Source of the DNA: Stenotrophomonas sp046736075 | GTDB taxonomy: Bacteria > Pseudomonadota > Gammaproteobacteria > Xanthomonadales > Xanthomonadaceae | Direction: 5' to 3' | DNA: 64,000 nt | NCBI RefSeq assembly: GCF_046736075.1 | Contig: NZ_CP177163.1 | Coordinates: 2,914,001 to 2,978,000 of the forward strand | Shown here: piece by piece, positions 31,932 through 41,148 of the stretch | How the letters are laid out: each line of letters begins with the position of its first letter | How positions within the stretch are numbered: position 1 is the first letter of the stretch | Translations under genes and position numbers: made by a program | The notes under the pieces: generated by a model | Databases searched by the model: none | The model's input: only the letters and a program-made list of their open reading frames with translations | Told to the model about the DNA's origin: nothing

Positions 31932-34700
31932 TCACAGCTTGGCGCGTTGCCCGCGCAGGCCGGCGAGCTGGGCGGTCCAGTCGACCAGGCGCACGCGCTC
32001 CTGCTCGACCACGGCCGCCGGCACCTTGTCGGTGAACTTCGACAGCTTGGTCTCGCTCTTTTCCTTCTCCGACTCGACCCGGGCGATTTCCTTGTCCAGG
32101 CGTGCGCGTTCGGCACCGAGATCGACCAGCCCTTCCAGCGGCACCAGCAGCAGCAGTTCACCCACGATCGCGGTGGCGGCCGGCGGAATCTCGCCGTCAT
32201 CGGCCAGCCACTCGATGCGCTCCAGCTTGAGCAGGAACGAGAGCGCGGAGGTGAAGCGGGTGATCCGTGCGCGGTCGTCGTCGTTGCCACGCTGCAGCAG
32301 CAGCGGCACCAGTTTGGACGGCGGCACGTTCAATTCGCTGCGCACGCGGCGCAGGGCGTTGACCATCGACTTCACCCATTCCACGTCGGCTTCGGCACGG
32401 GCGTAATCGCCGGCGAATTCGTCGGCCACCGGGTACGGGCGCAGCGACACCGTGGTCTCGGTGATGCCCAGGCGCGGGGCGACCTGGCGCCACAGCTGTT
32501 CGGTGATGAACGGGGTCAGCGGGTGCAGCAGGCGCAACAGCGCTTCAAGCACGTACAGCAGGGTGTGGCGGGTGCTGTTGGCATCATCGGCGTCGGCACC
32601 GTTGAGGGCCGGCTTGGTCAGCTCCAGGAACCAGTCGCAGAACTCGTTCCAGGCGAACTCGTACAGGCACTGCGCCAGCAGGTCGAAGCGGTAGTTGGCG
32701 TAGTGCGTCTGCGCCTCGGCCGACACCGCGGCCAGGCGCGCCAGGATCCAGCGCTCGGCGTCGGTACGCGGCTGCGGTGCGCCGGTGAAGCTGCTGCCCT
32801 CGGTGTTCATCAGGGTGAAGCGGCTGGCGTTCCACAGCTTGTTGCAGAAGTTCTTGTAGCCCTCGGCGCGGTTCATGTCGAACTTGATGTCGCGGCCGTG
32901 GGTGGCCAGCGCGGCGATGGTGAAGCGCAGCGCATCGGCACCGTGGGCAATGATGCCGTCCGGGAACTCCTTGCGCGTGGCTTTCTCGATCTTCGGCGCG
33001 TCCTTGGGCTTCATCAGGCCGGTGGTGCGCTTGGCGACCAGGTCCTCGATCGAGATGCCGTCGATGATGTCCAGCGGGTCGAGCACGTTGCCCTTGGACT
33101 TGGACATCTTCTGGCCCTGCGCATCGCGGATCAGGCCGGTGATGTACACGTCCTTGAACGGAATCCTGCCGGTGAAGCTGTCGGTGGCCATGATCATGCG
33201 GGCCACCCAGAAGAAAATGATGTCGAAGCCGGTGATCAGCACCGACGACGGCAGGTAGCGCTCGAAACCGCGCGCGTCCATCGCCTGCCCGTTCGGCCAG
33301 CCCAGGGTCGAGAACGGCCACAGCTGCGAAGAGAACCAGGTCTCCAGTACGTCGCTGTCCTGGTGCAGGGCGACGTCCGGCCCCAGGTTGTTCTTCGCGC
33401 GCGCCTCGGCCTCGTCGCGGCCGACGTAGCAGGTGCCGGCGTCATCGAACCACGCCGGAATGCGGTGGCCCCACCACAGCTGGCGGCTGATGCACCAGTC
33501 CTGGATGTTCTCCATCCAGTGGCGGTAGGTGTTGATCCAGTTGGCCGGCACGAACTGGATCGAACCGTTCTCGACCAGTTCCAGGCCACGCTTGGCCAGC
33601 ACGTCCATTTTCACGAACCACTGGTCGGTCAGGTACGGCTCGATCACCTGCTGGGTACGGTCGCCACGCGGCACCTGCAGCTTGTGTGCCTTGGTTTCGA
33701 CCAGGATGCCGAGGTCTTCCAGTTCGGCCAGGATCACCTTGCGCGCTTCGTAACGGTCCAGCCCGCGGTACTTCTCCGGGGCGTTGTCGTTGATCGCCGC
33801 CACCGGGGTGAACAGGTTGATCATCGGCAGGTTGTGGCGCAGACCGACCTGGTAGTCGTTGAAATCGTGCGCGGGGGTGACCTTGACCACGCCGGTACCG
33901 AACTCGCGGTCGACATAGTCGTCGGCGATCACCGGGATCTCGCGGTCGGTCAGCGGCAGCCTGACCATTTTGCCGATCAGGTGCGCGTAGCGCTCATCTT
34001 CGGGGTGCACCATCACCGCGGTGTCGCCGAGCATGGTTTCCGGGCGCGTGGTGGCCACGGTCAGGGTGCCGCTGCCATCGGCCAGCGGGTAGCTGATCGA
34101 CCACAGGAAACCGTCTTCCTCCACGCTCTCCACCTCCAGGTCGGAAATGGCGGTCTTCAGCACCGGGTCCCAGTTGACCAGGCGCTGGCCACGGTAGATC
34201 AGGCCCTGCTCATGCCAGCGCACGAACGCCTCGACCACCGCCTCGGACGGCTGCGGGTCCATCGTGAAGGTGCTGCGCGACCAGTCGCTGGAGGTGCCCA
34301 GGCGGCGCATCTGGCGCTCGATGGTGTCGCCGGACTGCGCCTTCCACTCCCACACCTTCTCGATGAAGCCGTCACGGCCCAGCGAATCGCGGCTTTCGCC
34401 ATTGCCGGCCAGCGCCAGGTTGCGCGACACCACCATTTCGGTGGCGATGCCGGCGTGGTCGGTACCCACCTGCCAGAGGGTGTCGTAGCCGCGCATGCGG
34501 TGGTAGCGCACCAGCGCGTCCATCAGGGTCTGCTGGAAGGCATGGCCCATGTGCAGCGTGCCGGTCACGTTCGGCGGCGGCAGCAGGATGGTGTACGGCT
34601 CGCCCTTGCCGGACGGCTTGAAATGGCCGGCCTTCTCCCACCCGTCGTACAGCTCGGTTTCGAAGGTGGCGGGGTCGTAGCTGGAGGCGAGTTGGGTCAT
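31932..34700 (-). CDS. valS: valyl-tRNA synthetase
   Basis: A 922-residue class I synthetase, within the usual range. The HIGH motif is HMGH at about residues 50-53, the CP1 editing domain runs from about 200 to 400 (TTRPETMLGDTAV), KMSKS is KMSKSKGN near residue 536, and a C-terminal coiled-coil arm (from about 860) is rich in Glu/Lys. It charges tRNA-Val. The pepA-holC-valS order is the classical gammaproteobacterial one, here with a small membrane-protein gene inserted before valS. Confidence 0.96.
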   Translation of the reverse strand: MTQLASSYDPATFETELYDGWEKAGHFKPSGKGEPYTILLPPPNVTGTLHMGHAFQQTLMDALVRYHRMRGYDTLWQVGTDHAGIATEMVVSRNLALAGNGESRDSLGRDGFIEKVWEWKAQSGDTIERQMRRLGTSSDWSRSTFTMDPQPSEAVVEAFVRWHEQGLIYRGQRLVNWDPVLKTAISDLEVESVEEDGFLWSISYPLADGSGTLTVATTRPETMLGDTAVMVHPEDERYAHLIGKMVRLPLTDREIPVIADDYVDREFGTGVVKVTPAHDFNDYQVGLRHNLPMINLFTPVAAINDNAPEKYRGLDRYEARKVILAELEDLGILVETKAHKLQVPRGDRTQQVIEPYLTDQWFVKMDVLAKRGLELVENGSIQFVPANWINTYRHWMENIQDWCISRQLWWGHRIPAWFDDAGTCYVGRDEAEARAKNNLGPDVALHQDSDVLETWFSSQLWPFSTLGWPNGQAMDARGFERYLPSSVLITGFDIIFFWVARMIMATDSFTGRIPFKDVYITGLIRDAQGQKMSKSKGNVLDPLDIIDGISIEDLVAKRTTGLMKPKDAPKIEKATRKEFPDGIIAHGADALRFTIAALATHGRDIKFDMNRAEGYKNFCNKLWNASRFTLMNTEGSSFTGAPQPRTDAERWILARLAAVSAEAQTHYANYRFDLLAQCLYEFAWNEFCDWFLELTKPALNGADADDANSTRHTLLYVLEALLRLLHPLTPFITEQLWRQVAPRLGITETTVSLRPYPVADEFAGDYARAEADVEWVKSMVNALRRVRSELNVPPSKLVPLLLQRGNDDDRARITRFTSALSFLLKLERIEWLADDGEIPPAATAIVGELLLLVPLEGLVDLGAERARLDKEIARVESEKEKSETKLSKFTDKVPAAVVEQERVRLVDWTAQLAGLRGQRAKL

Positions 34701-34742
34701 GCGGAAACCAGGATCGAAGACGGAAGGTGGGGTGCCGGAAAA

Positions 34743-34934
34743 TCAGCGGCCGAGGGCGCGCCGGATCTTCTGGTCGGTATGGAACTGGGAGACCGCGTAG
34801 GCGGCCCAGATGGCGGCCGGCAGCCAGCCGATCAGGGTGATCTGCAGGATCAGGCAGAGGATGCCCGCAAACGGGCGCCCGATGGTGAAGAACGACAACC
34901 AGGGAAAGATCAGGGCGATCAGCAGGCGCATCAA
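34743..34934 (-). CDS. Pmp3/YqaE-family small membrane protein
   Basis: A 63-residue peptide with two hydrophobic helices (about 2-22 and 24-48) and a basic tail, matching the Pmp3/YqaE (UPF0057) family: FPWLSFFTIGRPFAGILCLILQ is divided by a short turn. Members affect membrane potential under salt or cold stress in other organisms. It lies between holC and valS on the same strand (42 bases each side), so it is probably co-transcribed. Confidence 0.8.
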   Translation of the reverse strand: MMRLLIALIFPWLSFFTIGRPFAGILCLILQITLIGWLPAAIWAAYAVSQFHTDQKIRRALGR

Positions 34935-34976
34935 GGGACTCCGGGTGCGGCAGGCACCCGCGTGGGGTGCCTGGCG

Positions 34977-35402
34977 TTACATGTCGTATTTGTTCAGGTC
35001 AAAGCCCAGCGCCTTGTACTGGCGCCAGCGCTCGCGCAGCGGCTCGCGGGCTTCCGGGTCGGCCGGCACCACTTCCAGCACGCGGTCGCAGCTGGCCAGG
35101 TACGGGTCGTCGCGCAGGTTGATCACCAGCGGGCGCGTGGGGGCGTCGGTGCCGGGCACCGCAATCAGCACCAGCGCTTCCTCCTCGTCCACGTCTTCGC
35201 CGGCGATCTGGTGCGGAATGTAGGCATCGTCGTCGAACGACCACAGCAGTTCGTCCAGCTCTTCGGCCTGGGCCTGGTCGCGTGCCAGCACCAGGGTGAA
35301 CAACCCGGCGTCGTTGGCCTTGCGTGCCAGCTCGCAGACCAGGCGCAGGGGCTCGGTCAGGAAGCGGGGCTTGGCGATCAGGTAGAAATCAGCACGGGAC
35401 AT
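34977..35402 (-). CDS. holC: DNA polymerase III chi subunit
   Basis: A 141-residue HolC, the usual length. The N-terminus ADFYLI, the LARDQAQAEELDELLWSF helix-strand segment, and the C-terminal WRQYKALGFDL are family strings. Chi binds psi (HolD) and the C-terminal tail of SSB to tether the clamp loader. A candidate holD lies 4.5 kb away in this window. It is downstream of pepA as in E. coli. Confidence 0.92.
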   Translation of the reverse strand: MSRADFYLIAKPRFLTEPLRLVCELARKANDAGLFTLVLARDQAQAEELDELLWSFDDDAYIPHQIAGEDVDEEEALVLIAVPGTDAPTRPLVINLRDDPYLASCDRVLEVVPADPEAREPLRERWRQYKALGFDLNKYDM

Positions 35403-35448
35403 GGGCAGGCCTGGAGCGGAGGGGAGAGCCCGGCAGCCGGCCGGGCGG

Positions 35449-35477
35449 GATCGGAGCGGCCACCGGCCGCCCCGATC
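35449..35477 (-). terminator. hairpin after pepA
   Basis: Thirteen-base arms (35449-35461 and 35465-35477) with one mismatch and a 3-base loop lie between pepA and holC. It could end or attenuate the pepA transcript. No T-run is present. Confidence 0.45.
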
Positions 35478-35486
35478 GACGCGGCA

Positions 35487-36965
35487 TCAGGCGCGCGCGA
35501 CCTGGTCCAGCAGCCACTGGCTCAGCAGGCCAACCGGACGGCCGGTCGCCATGCCGCGCTTGCCTTCGTCGCTGGCCACGCCGGCGATGTCCAGGTGGGC
35601 CCAGCGCTGGCCTTCGGTGAAGCGCGACAGGAAGCAGCCGGCGGTGATCGCGCCAGCCCAGCGGCCGCCGATGTTGTAGACGTCGGCGAAGCTGGAATCC
35701 AGCATCGGCTGGTACTCGTCCCACAGCGGCAGGCGCCAGGCGCGGTCGAACACGTGCTCGCCGGCGGCCAGCAGTTCATTGGCCAGGTCGTCGTGCTTGG
35801 TCATCAGGCCGGCGGTCTGGTGGCCCAGGGCGACCATGCAGGCGCCGGTCAGGGTGGCCACGTCGACCAGCGCGGCCGGCTCGAAGCGCTGCGCGTAGGT
35901 GAGGGCGTCACACAGGATCAGGCGGCCTTCGGCGTCGGTGTTGCCCACTTCGATGGTCTTGCCGGACATCGAGGTGATCACGTCGGAAGGGCGGTAGGCG
36001 TTGCCGTCGATGGCGTTCTCGACCGCCGGCACCACTACAACAAGGTTCAGCGGCAGCTTGGCGGTGACCGCAGCGACGAAGGTGCCGATGACGTTCGCGC
36101 CACCGCACATGTCGTACTTCATCTCTTCGATGCCGCCCTGGGTCTTCAGGTTGACGCCACCGGTATCGAAGGTGATGCCCTTGCCGACCAGCACGTAGGG
36201 CTTGGCGTCGCCGCCGTTGCTCCACTTCAGCACGACCAGGCGCGGGCGGTTGGCCGAGCCGCGGGCCACGGCCAGCAGCGAGCCCATGCCCAGCGCTTCC
36301 ATCTGGGTCTCGTCCAGGATCTCCGCGTCGGCGCCGGCATGGGCCTGGGCGAAGGCGACAGAGGACTCGGCCAGGTAGGCCGGGGTGCACAGGTTCGGCG
36401 GCAGGTTGCCCAGCTCGCGGGCGTACTGCACGCCGGCGGCGATGGCCTGGCCCTGGGCCAGCGCCTGGGCGTCGTCGCCGGCGATGGCCAGGGTGGTCAG
36501 GCCGGGTTCGTCGGCCTTCTTCTTGCCCAGGGTGGCGCTGTAGCGGTAGGCGGCGTGATCGGCGGTGATGATCGCCTGGCGGATGTTCCAGGCGGCATCG
36601 CGGCCCTTCACCGGCAGTTCGGTCAGGGTGAACAGCGCATGGTGGTTGACCCCGCTCTTCAGGGCGCGGCTGGCGTCGCCGACCGCCTTGAGGTACTGCG
36701 GCACGCCGAATTTGGCCGTTTCGCCCAGGCCGACGACCAGCACGCGCGGCGCAGTGACGCCCGGCAGGTCGTGCAGCAGGGTGGTGTTGCCGGTCTTGCC
36801 GCCCACGTCGCCGCGGGCGACCAGCGCCGCCAGGCGACCACCGGAGGCGGCATCCAGGGCCTGTGCCGCCGGGCTCAGGGACTGGTCGGCAAAGACGCCG
36901 ACGATGACGCAATCGCACGCGGCGGTGGCCGGTGCTGCGTGGTTCAGGGTGAATTCCAGGGCCAT
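35487..36965 (-). CDS. pepA: leucyl aminopeptidase (cytosol aminopeptidase family)
   Basis: A 492-residue M17 peptidase of normal length. The di-metal active site is readable: GKGITFDTGG with the metal-binding Lys and Asp, KYDMCGGANV, and the signature NTDAEGRLIL near residue 340. It trims N-terminal residues from peptides; in E. coli PepA is also the XerCD accessory DNA-binding protein and a regulator, and xerD lies 3 kb away here. It is divergent from lptF with 104 bases between starts. Confidence 0.95.
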   Translation of the reverse strand: MALEFTLNHAAPATAACDCVIVGVFADQSLSPAAQALDAASGGRLAALVARGDVGGKTGNTTLLHDLPGVTAPRVLVVGLGETAKFGVPQYLKAVGDASRALKSGVNHHALFTLTELPVKGRDAAWNIRQAIITADHAAYRYSATLGKKKADEPGLTTLAIAGDDAQALAQGQAIAAGVQYARELGNLPPNLCTPAYLAESSVAFAQAHAGADAEILDETQMEALGMGSLLAVARGSANRPRLVVLKWSNGGDAKPYVLVGKGITFDTGGVNLKTQGGIEEMKYDMCGGANVIGTFVAAVTAKLPLNLVVVVPAVENAIDGNAYRPSDVITSMSGKTIEVGNTDAEGRLILCDALTYAQRFEPAALVDVATLTGACMVALGHQTAGLMTKHDDLANELLAAGEHVFDRAWRLPLWDEYQPMLDSSFADVYNIGGRWAGAITAGCFLSRFTEGQRWAHLDIAGVASDEGKRGMATGRPVGLLSQWLLDQVARA

Positions 36966-36990
36966 TGATCAGATTCCGTTGGCAAATCCG

Positions 36991-36996
36991 TACAAT
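36991..36996 (+). promoter_or_regulatory. possible -10 element for lptFG
   Basis: TACAAT (5/6 to the sigma70 -10) lies in the pepA/lptF divergent gap, 74 bases before the lptF ATG. A TTGATC (36965-36970) upstream is 20 bases away, longer than optimal spacing. Confidence 0.3.
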
Positions 36997-37069
36997 CGCG
37001 AGCTGTTTACGCCCAGCCAGTAGACTGGACCGTGCCGCGAACGAATCCGAGAGTTTAAACCACCGCCCC

Positions 37070-38149
37070 ATGTCGAAGCTCGATCGCTATCTCCTGCGTG
37101 ATTTCCTCCAGAGTTTCCTGGCCACCCTGATCGTGCTGCTGGTGGTGAGTGTCGGCGGTGTCCTGGTGGACATCCTCGGCAACATCGCCGATGGCCGCCT
37201 GCCCGCCCGCCTGCTGTTCTCGCAGCTGGGCCTGCAGTTCATCGTGTACATGCCCCTGATCCTGCCGCTGGCGCTGATGCTGGGCCTGCTGCTGGCCACG
37301 GCCCGCTTGTACCGCGACTCGGAAATGGCGGTGCTGACCGCCATCGGGGTCGGGCCACGGCGGCTGCTGCGCCCGCTGATGATGCTGGTGCTGCCGGTGG
37401 TGGGCCTGATCGGCCTGTGCTCGCTGTGGCTGGGCCCCTGGGCCGACCGCACCGGCGAGACAATGATCGACGAGGCCAACCGCAGCGTGGTCATGGCCGG
37501 CCTGGAGGCGGGCAAGTTCACCTCCCTGCCCAACGGCGGGGTGGTCTACCTGTCCTCGGTGTCGCCCGACGGCACCCAGCTGGGCAAGGTGTTCATGCAG
37601 CGCCAGAAGGGCGACCGCATCGAGGTGGTGTCGGCCGACCGCGGCCGGATGTTCTTCGAGGGCGAGCGCCAGCGCTACCTCGAGCTGGACGACGGCCACC
37701 AGGTGGAAGGCCCGGTCAACGGCGCCCTGGACTACAAGCTGGTGACGTTCGCGCGCAACGACGTCGCGCTGCCGGACGGCGCCGACACGCGCAAGGACGA
37801 CGATCCGGAGCTGTTGACGACAGGCCAGCTGCTCGGTGATGACCGGCCGGCGGCGCGGGCGCAGCTGCACGCGCGGATTGCCCCGCCGCTGATCGCGCTG
37901 GCGTTCGCGCTGATGACGCTGCCGCTGGCGCGCAGTTCGCCGCGCCAGCAGCGCTACGGGCGGATGATGCTGGCCTTCCTGGCCTACATGGTGGGCATGA
38001 ACCTGATGTTCATCGGCACCCGCTGGATCGCCGATGGCAAGATCCCCGGCAGCGTCGGGTTGTGGTGGTTGAGCCTGCCGTTGCTGGCGCTGGCCACCTG
38101 GATGTACTTCCGCGACGGCAAGCTGTCGCGTCCTCGGAGGACCGCATGA
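37070..38149 (+). CDS. lptF: LPS export ABC permease LptF
   Basis: A 359-residue LptF with the family N-terminus LDRYLLRDFLQSF, two N-terminal helices, then LILPLALMLGLLLATARLYRDSEM (coupling region), a periplasmic beta-jellyroll in the middle, and three C-terminal helices. With LptG and LptB2 it extracts LPS from the inner membrane. The ATG at 37070 follows an untranslated leader; the open frame extends upstream without similarity. The stop overlaps lptG (ATGA). Confidence 0.94.
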   Translation: MSKLDRYLLRDFLQSFLATLIVLLVVSVGGVLVDILGNIADGRLPARLLFSQLGLQFIVYMPLILPLALMLGLLLATARLYRDSEMAVLTAIGVGPRRLLRPLMMLVLPVVGLIGLCSLWLGPWADRTGETMIDEANRSVVMAGLEAGKFTSLPNGGVVYLSSVSPDGTQLGKVFMQRQKGDRIEVVSADRGRMFFEGERQRYLELDDGHQVEGPVNGALDYKLVTFARNDVALPDGADTRKDDDPELLTTGQLLGDDRPAARAQLHARIAPPLIALAFALMTLPLARSSPRQQRYGRMMLAFLAYMVGMNLMFIGTRWIADGKIPGSVGLWWLSLPLLALATWMYFRDGKLSRPRRTA

Positions 38150-39252
38150 AACTGCGTCCCATGCGGTTTGATTTCTATCTGGGCCGGGCGGTGTTCGGCA
38201 CGGTCCTGCTGACCTGGGCGGTGCTGGTCGGGCTGGACGTGGTGATGGCGTTCTCCGGCGAGTTCAAGGACGTGGGCAAGGGCAGCTATACGGCTGGCCA
38301 TGCGGCGGCCTGGGTGCTGTACACGGTGCCACGGCGCGCCTACACGTTCTTCCCGACGGCGGCGGTGATCGGCGCGCTGATGGGGCTGGGACAGCTGGCG
38401 GCCACCTCGGAACTGACCGCGCTGCGGGCGCTGGGCCTGTCGCGCAAGCGCCTGAGCGTGTCGGTGGCGGTGGCGTTGTCGCTGCTGACGGCAGTGATGG
38501 TGTTCAGCGGCGAGACGCTGGGGCCGTGGGGCCAGAGCAAGGCCGACGACATCAAGATCAGCGCGCGCTGGGGCAGCACGCTCAGCGCGGCCCGCTACCA
38601 GGGCGTCTGGGCGCGCGAGGGCGATACGTTCCTGAGCGCGACCAGCGGCGATGAGCAGCTGCAGGCCGGGGGCGGCACGCGCCTGATCCTGCACGATGTG
38701 CGCTTGTACAAAATCGGCGACGACGGACACCTTGTCTCGCTGACGCACGCGGCCACGGCCGAGCACGATGCGAAGGGCTGGGTGCTGAACACGGTGCGCC
38801 GGGATACGTTCGGCGACCGCTCGGCAACGCGCCAGACCGTGGCGTCCGAGCCGTGGGATTCGCGGCTGGATGCGGCGGCGCTGGCCACCGGCATCGCCAA
38901 GCCGCGCAACCTGACGGCAATGGACCTGCGCAACAGCATCGAGTACCGCAAGCGCAACGGGCTGGATGCGCGCGACTACGAAGACATCTACTGGAGCCGC
39001 TGGTTCTATCCGTTGAACGTGCTGGCGCTGTGCCTGGCGGCGGTGCCGTTCGCGTTCGGCTCGCTGCGCAGCGGCGGCATGGGCAAGCGCCTGTTCCTGG
39101 GCATCCTGTTCGCGCTGGCCTTCTGGTTGCTGCAGCTGTTCTTCGGCCGCATGGCCGGCGCGCTCAAGTTCGATTACCGCATCGCCTACGCACTGCCACC
39201 GATCGTGATGCTGGTGGTGTCGGGCATGCTGTTCCGGCGGAAGTCGGGGTAA
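38146..39252 (+). CDS. lptG: LPS export ABC permease LptG
   Basis: A 368-residue LptG: N-terminal helices with TVLLTWAVLVGLDVVMAF, the coupling segment GALMGLGQLAATSELTALRA, a jellyroll domain and C-terminal helices ending IVMLVVSGMLFRRKSG. GGAGG lies 5 bases before the ATG. It partners LptF in the LPS bridge. The pairing with pepA-holC-valS on the opposite strand matches E. coli gene order. Confidence 0.94.
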   Translation: MKLRPMRFDFYLGRAVFGTVLLTWAVLVGLDVVMAFSGEFKDVGKGSYTAGHAAAWVLYTVPRRAYTFFPTAAVIGALMGLGQLAATSELTALRALGLSRKRLSVSVAVALSLLTAVMVFSGETLGPWGQSKADDIKISARWGSTLSAARYQGVWAREGDTFLSATSGDEQLQAGGGTRLILHDVRLYKIGDDGHLVSLTHAATAEHDAKGWVLNTVRRDTFGDRSATRQTVASEPWDSRLDAAALATGIAKPRNLTAMDLRNSIEYRKRNGLDARDYEDIYWSRWFYPLNVLALCLAAVPFAFGSLRSGGMGKRLFLGILFALAFWLLQLFFGRMAGALKFDYRIAYALPPIVMLVVSGMLFRRKSG

Positions 39253-39383
39253 GCGGCGTCAGGCGTTAAGCCGAAGCCGGAGCAGGGGGCATTGCTCGAC
39301 GGCTTCTGCGTGTTTGCAGGTGGGTCACGCCTTCGCCGGTGCATTGGCTTGTTCCATCCGTTCGCGAATAACCCTCCAGGGTG

Positions 39384-39481
39384 CCCGTGCCCCAGGGCTG
39401 CGGGACCGTTGGCGGCATGGATGCCGCCATCGAGCCCCCACGGACGGGTTCACGGCGTGTCCCGCAGCCCTGGGGTACGGG
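39384..39481. repeat. 98-bp palindromic element (long-stem inverted repeat)
   Basis: Two 23-base arms (39384-39406 and 39459-39481) pair with a single mismatch. Between them is a second perfect stem: GGCGGCAT (39411-39418) with ATGCCGCC (39421-39428). The GGCATGGATGCC core is one I recall from dispersed palindromic repeats in Xanthomonadaceae and other GC-rich gammaproteobacteria. It occupies most of the 272-base gap between lptG and the RDD gene, which are convergent, so it may also act in termination. The rest of the gap shows nothing else. Confidence 0.7.
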
Positions 39482-39524
39482 TACCCAGCGCGGGAACACC
39501 TGAAACGCTGCAGTTGCCTTCGCT

Positions 39525-39998
39525 TCAGCGCTTCAGCAGGCGCACCAGCCGCGTGCCGCTGGCGCGGTCGTGCCAGGTCAGGCGCTGGCGGTCGAGCAGG
39601 GCCCACCACAGGCCCAGCCCCCCGAGCAGTACCGAGAGGGTGCCCACGCTGTAGCGCAGCCAGAGCTGGCGGCGGGTGGGCGGCGTACCGTCGGCGTTGA
39701 CCACCTGCAGCCGCCACGGCCGCATGCCCAGCGTCTGGCCGCCGCGACGCCAGCTCCACGTCGCGTACAGGCCGGTGACCAGCCAGCAGCACAGCCACAG
39801 CAGCCATTGCAGCGTACTGAACGGCGCGATGTTGTCGCGCGCCGCGTGCCCGGACAGCGTGTAGCCGGCCACGAACAGCGAGCTCACCAGCATCCACAGC
39901 GCCAGCGCCGGGAAGAAGTCGTACAGCAGCGCCAGCAGGCGCCACAGCAGCAGCGACGCGGGGCGGGGGGCGGTGGGGGCATCGGCGGTGGTGACCAT
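39525..39998 (-). CDS. RDD-family membrane protein
   Basis: A 157-residue protein with three or four hydrophobic segments. An Arg-rich first helix and the GGQTLGMRPWRLQVVNADG string are those of the RDD domain family; the canonical aspartates of RDD are in the LLYDFFPAL and WHDR parts. Some RDD proteins are Na+/H+ exchangers; no function is established here. The ATG at 39998 is chosen because upstream residues lack similarity; another ATG 21 bases upstream is possible. It is divergent from xerD (70 bases). Confidence 0.75.
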   Translation of the reverse strand: MVTTADAPTAPRPASLLLWRLLALLYDFFPALALWMLVSSLFVAGYTLSGHAARDNIAPFSTLQWLLWLCCWLVTGLYATWSWRRGGQTLGMRPWRLQVVNADGTPPTRRQLWLRYSVGTLSVLLGGLGLWWALLDRQRLTWHDRASGTRLVRLLKR

Positions 39999-40068
39999 GC
40001 CGCGAGCATACCCGGGCATCGGCCCGGCGTGGATGGCCGGCGCGCGCCGCGCTCCGTATGCTGGCGGC

Positions 40069-41046
40069 ATGTCCGATGCCTCCACCCCGGCGCAACGTCG
40101 CCAACTGGTCCAGCACCTGCCCGCGCTGCGCGATGCCGATGCGGCCGCCATCCAGCACTTTCTCGACACGATCTGGGCCGAACAGGGCCTGGCGCGTGCG
40201 TCGCTGGACAGCTACCGGCGTGATCTGGAAGGGCTCGCGCGCTGGCGCGACGGACAGGCCGGCGGCCTGTCCGCCATCGACCGTGCCGGTCTGTTCGATT
40301 ATCTGGCCTGGCGCACGCGGCATGGCTGGTCGCCGCGCAGCACCGCCCGCCTGCTCTCGGCCCTGCGCGCGTTCTTCGCCGATGCGCTGCGCCGTGGCCG
40401 GCGCAGCGACGATCCCACCGCCCTGCTGGACCCACCGCGCCTGCCCCGGCTGCTGCCCAAGGCCCTGGCCGAAAGCCAGATCGATGCCTTGCTGGCTGCG
40501 CCCGACATCGACGATCCGATCGGCCTGCGCGACCGCGCCATGCTTGAACTCATGTATGCCGCGGGCCTGCGCGTCAGCGAACTGGTGCAGTTGCCGGCCA
40601 ATGCCGTGAATCTGCGCCAGGGCGTGCTGCGCGTCACCGGCAAGGGCAGCAAGGAGCGTCTGGTGCCGCTGGGCGAGGAATCCCAGCACTGGCTGGAGCG
40701 CTACCTCGCCGAGGCACGCCCGCGCCTGGCCGGCAAGCGCAGTGTGCCCGGTGGCCAGGACGGCAGCGTGCCGATGTTCCTGGCGCCGTCCCTGCAGCCG
40801 CTCAGCCGCCAGCAGTTCTGGGTGCTGGTGAAGAAGTATGCCGCCCTGGCCGGGATCGACCCGGTCCGGATCAGCCCGCACGGGCTGCGGCACAGCTTCG
40901 CCACCCACCTCCTCAACCGTGGCGCGGACCTGCGCGCGCTGCAGATGCTGCTCGGGCACAGTTCGCTGTCCACCACCCAGATCTACACCCTCGTCGCGCG
41001 CGAACACCTGCAGAAGCTGCACGCGCGGCATCACCCCCGCGGCTGA
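40069..41046 (+). CDS. xerD: site-specific tyrosine recombinase XerD
   Basis: A 325-residue tyrosine recombinase. An N-terminal SAM-like core-binding domain (about 20-105) is followed by the catalytic domain with R168 (GLRVSEL), the H271-x2-R274 box (HGLRHSF), LGHSSLSTTQIYT and nucleophile Y306. It resolves chromosome dimers at dif with XerC. It is assigned to XerD rather than XerC on the overall sequence pattern and its usual position near lptG in Xanthomonadaceae; XerC cannot be strictly ruled out. It is not phage-associated. Confidence 0.87.
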   Translation: MSDASTPAQRRQLVQHLPALRDADAAAIQHFLDTIWAEQGLARASLDSYRRDLEGLARWRDGQAGGLSAIDRAGLFDYLAWRTRHGWSPRSTARLLSALRAFFADALRRGRRSDDPTALLDPPRLPRLLPKALAESQIDALLAAPDIDDPIGLRDRAMLELMYAAGLRVSELVQLPANAVNLRQGVLRVTGKGSKERLVPLGEESQHWLERYLAEARPRLAGKRSVPGGQDGSVPMFLAPSLQPLSRQQFWVLVKKYAALAGIDPVRISPHGLRHSFATHLLNRGADLRALQMLLGHSSLSTTQIYTLVAREHLQKLHARHHPRG

Positions 41047-41148
41047 CCCGGCTCGGGCGTGCAACGCATCACTGTTCCACTGCCGTGCAGCCGGGCGCAG
41101 GCCCGGCTATGCGAGAATCCCGGACCTTCTTTCCTACCGGATCGCGCC

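Noticed and set aside
31734..36968. 1744-codon plus-strand open frame across the EamA, valS, holC and pepA genes
   Set aside because: It runs antisense through four well-supported genes and their gaps. Its His/Gln/Val-rich sequence is the typical antisense shadow of high-GC coding DNA.
40069..41046. Tyrosine recombinase as a sign of an integrated phage or genomic island
   Set aside because: It matches the housekeeping XerD type, its neighbours are core genes, and no attachment-site repeats or phage genes are seen.
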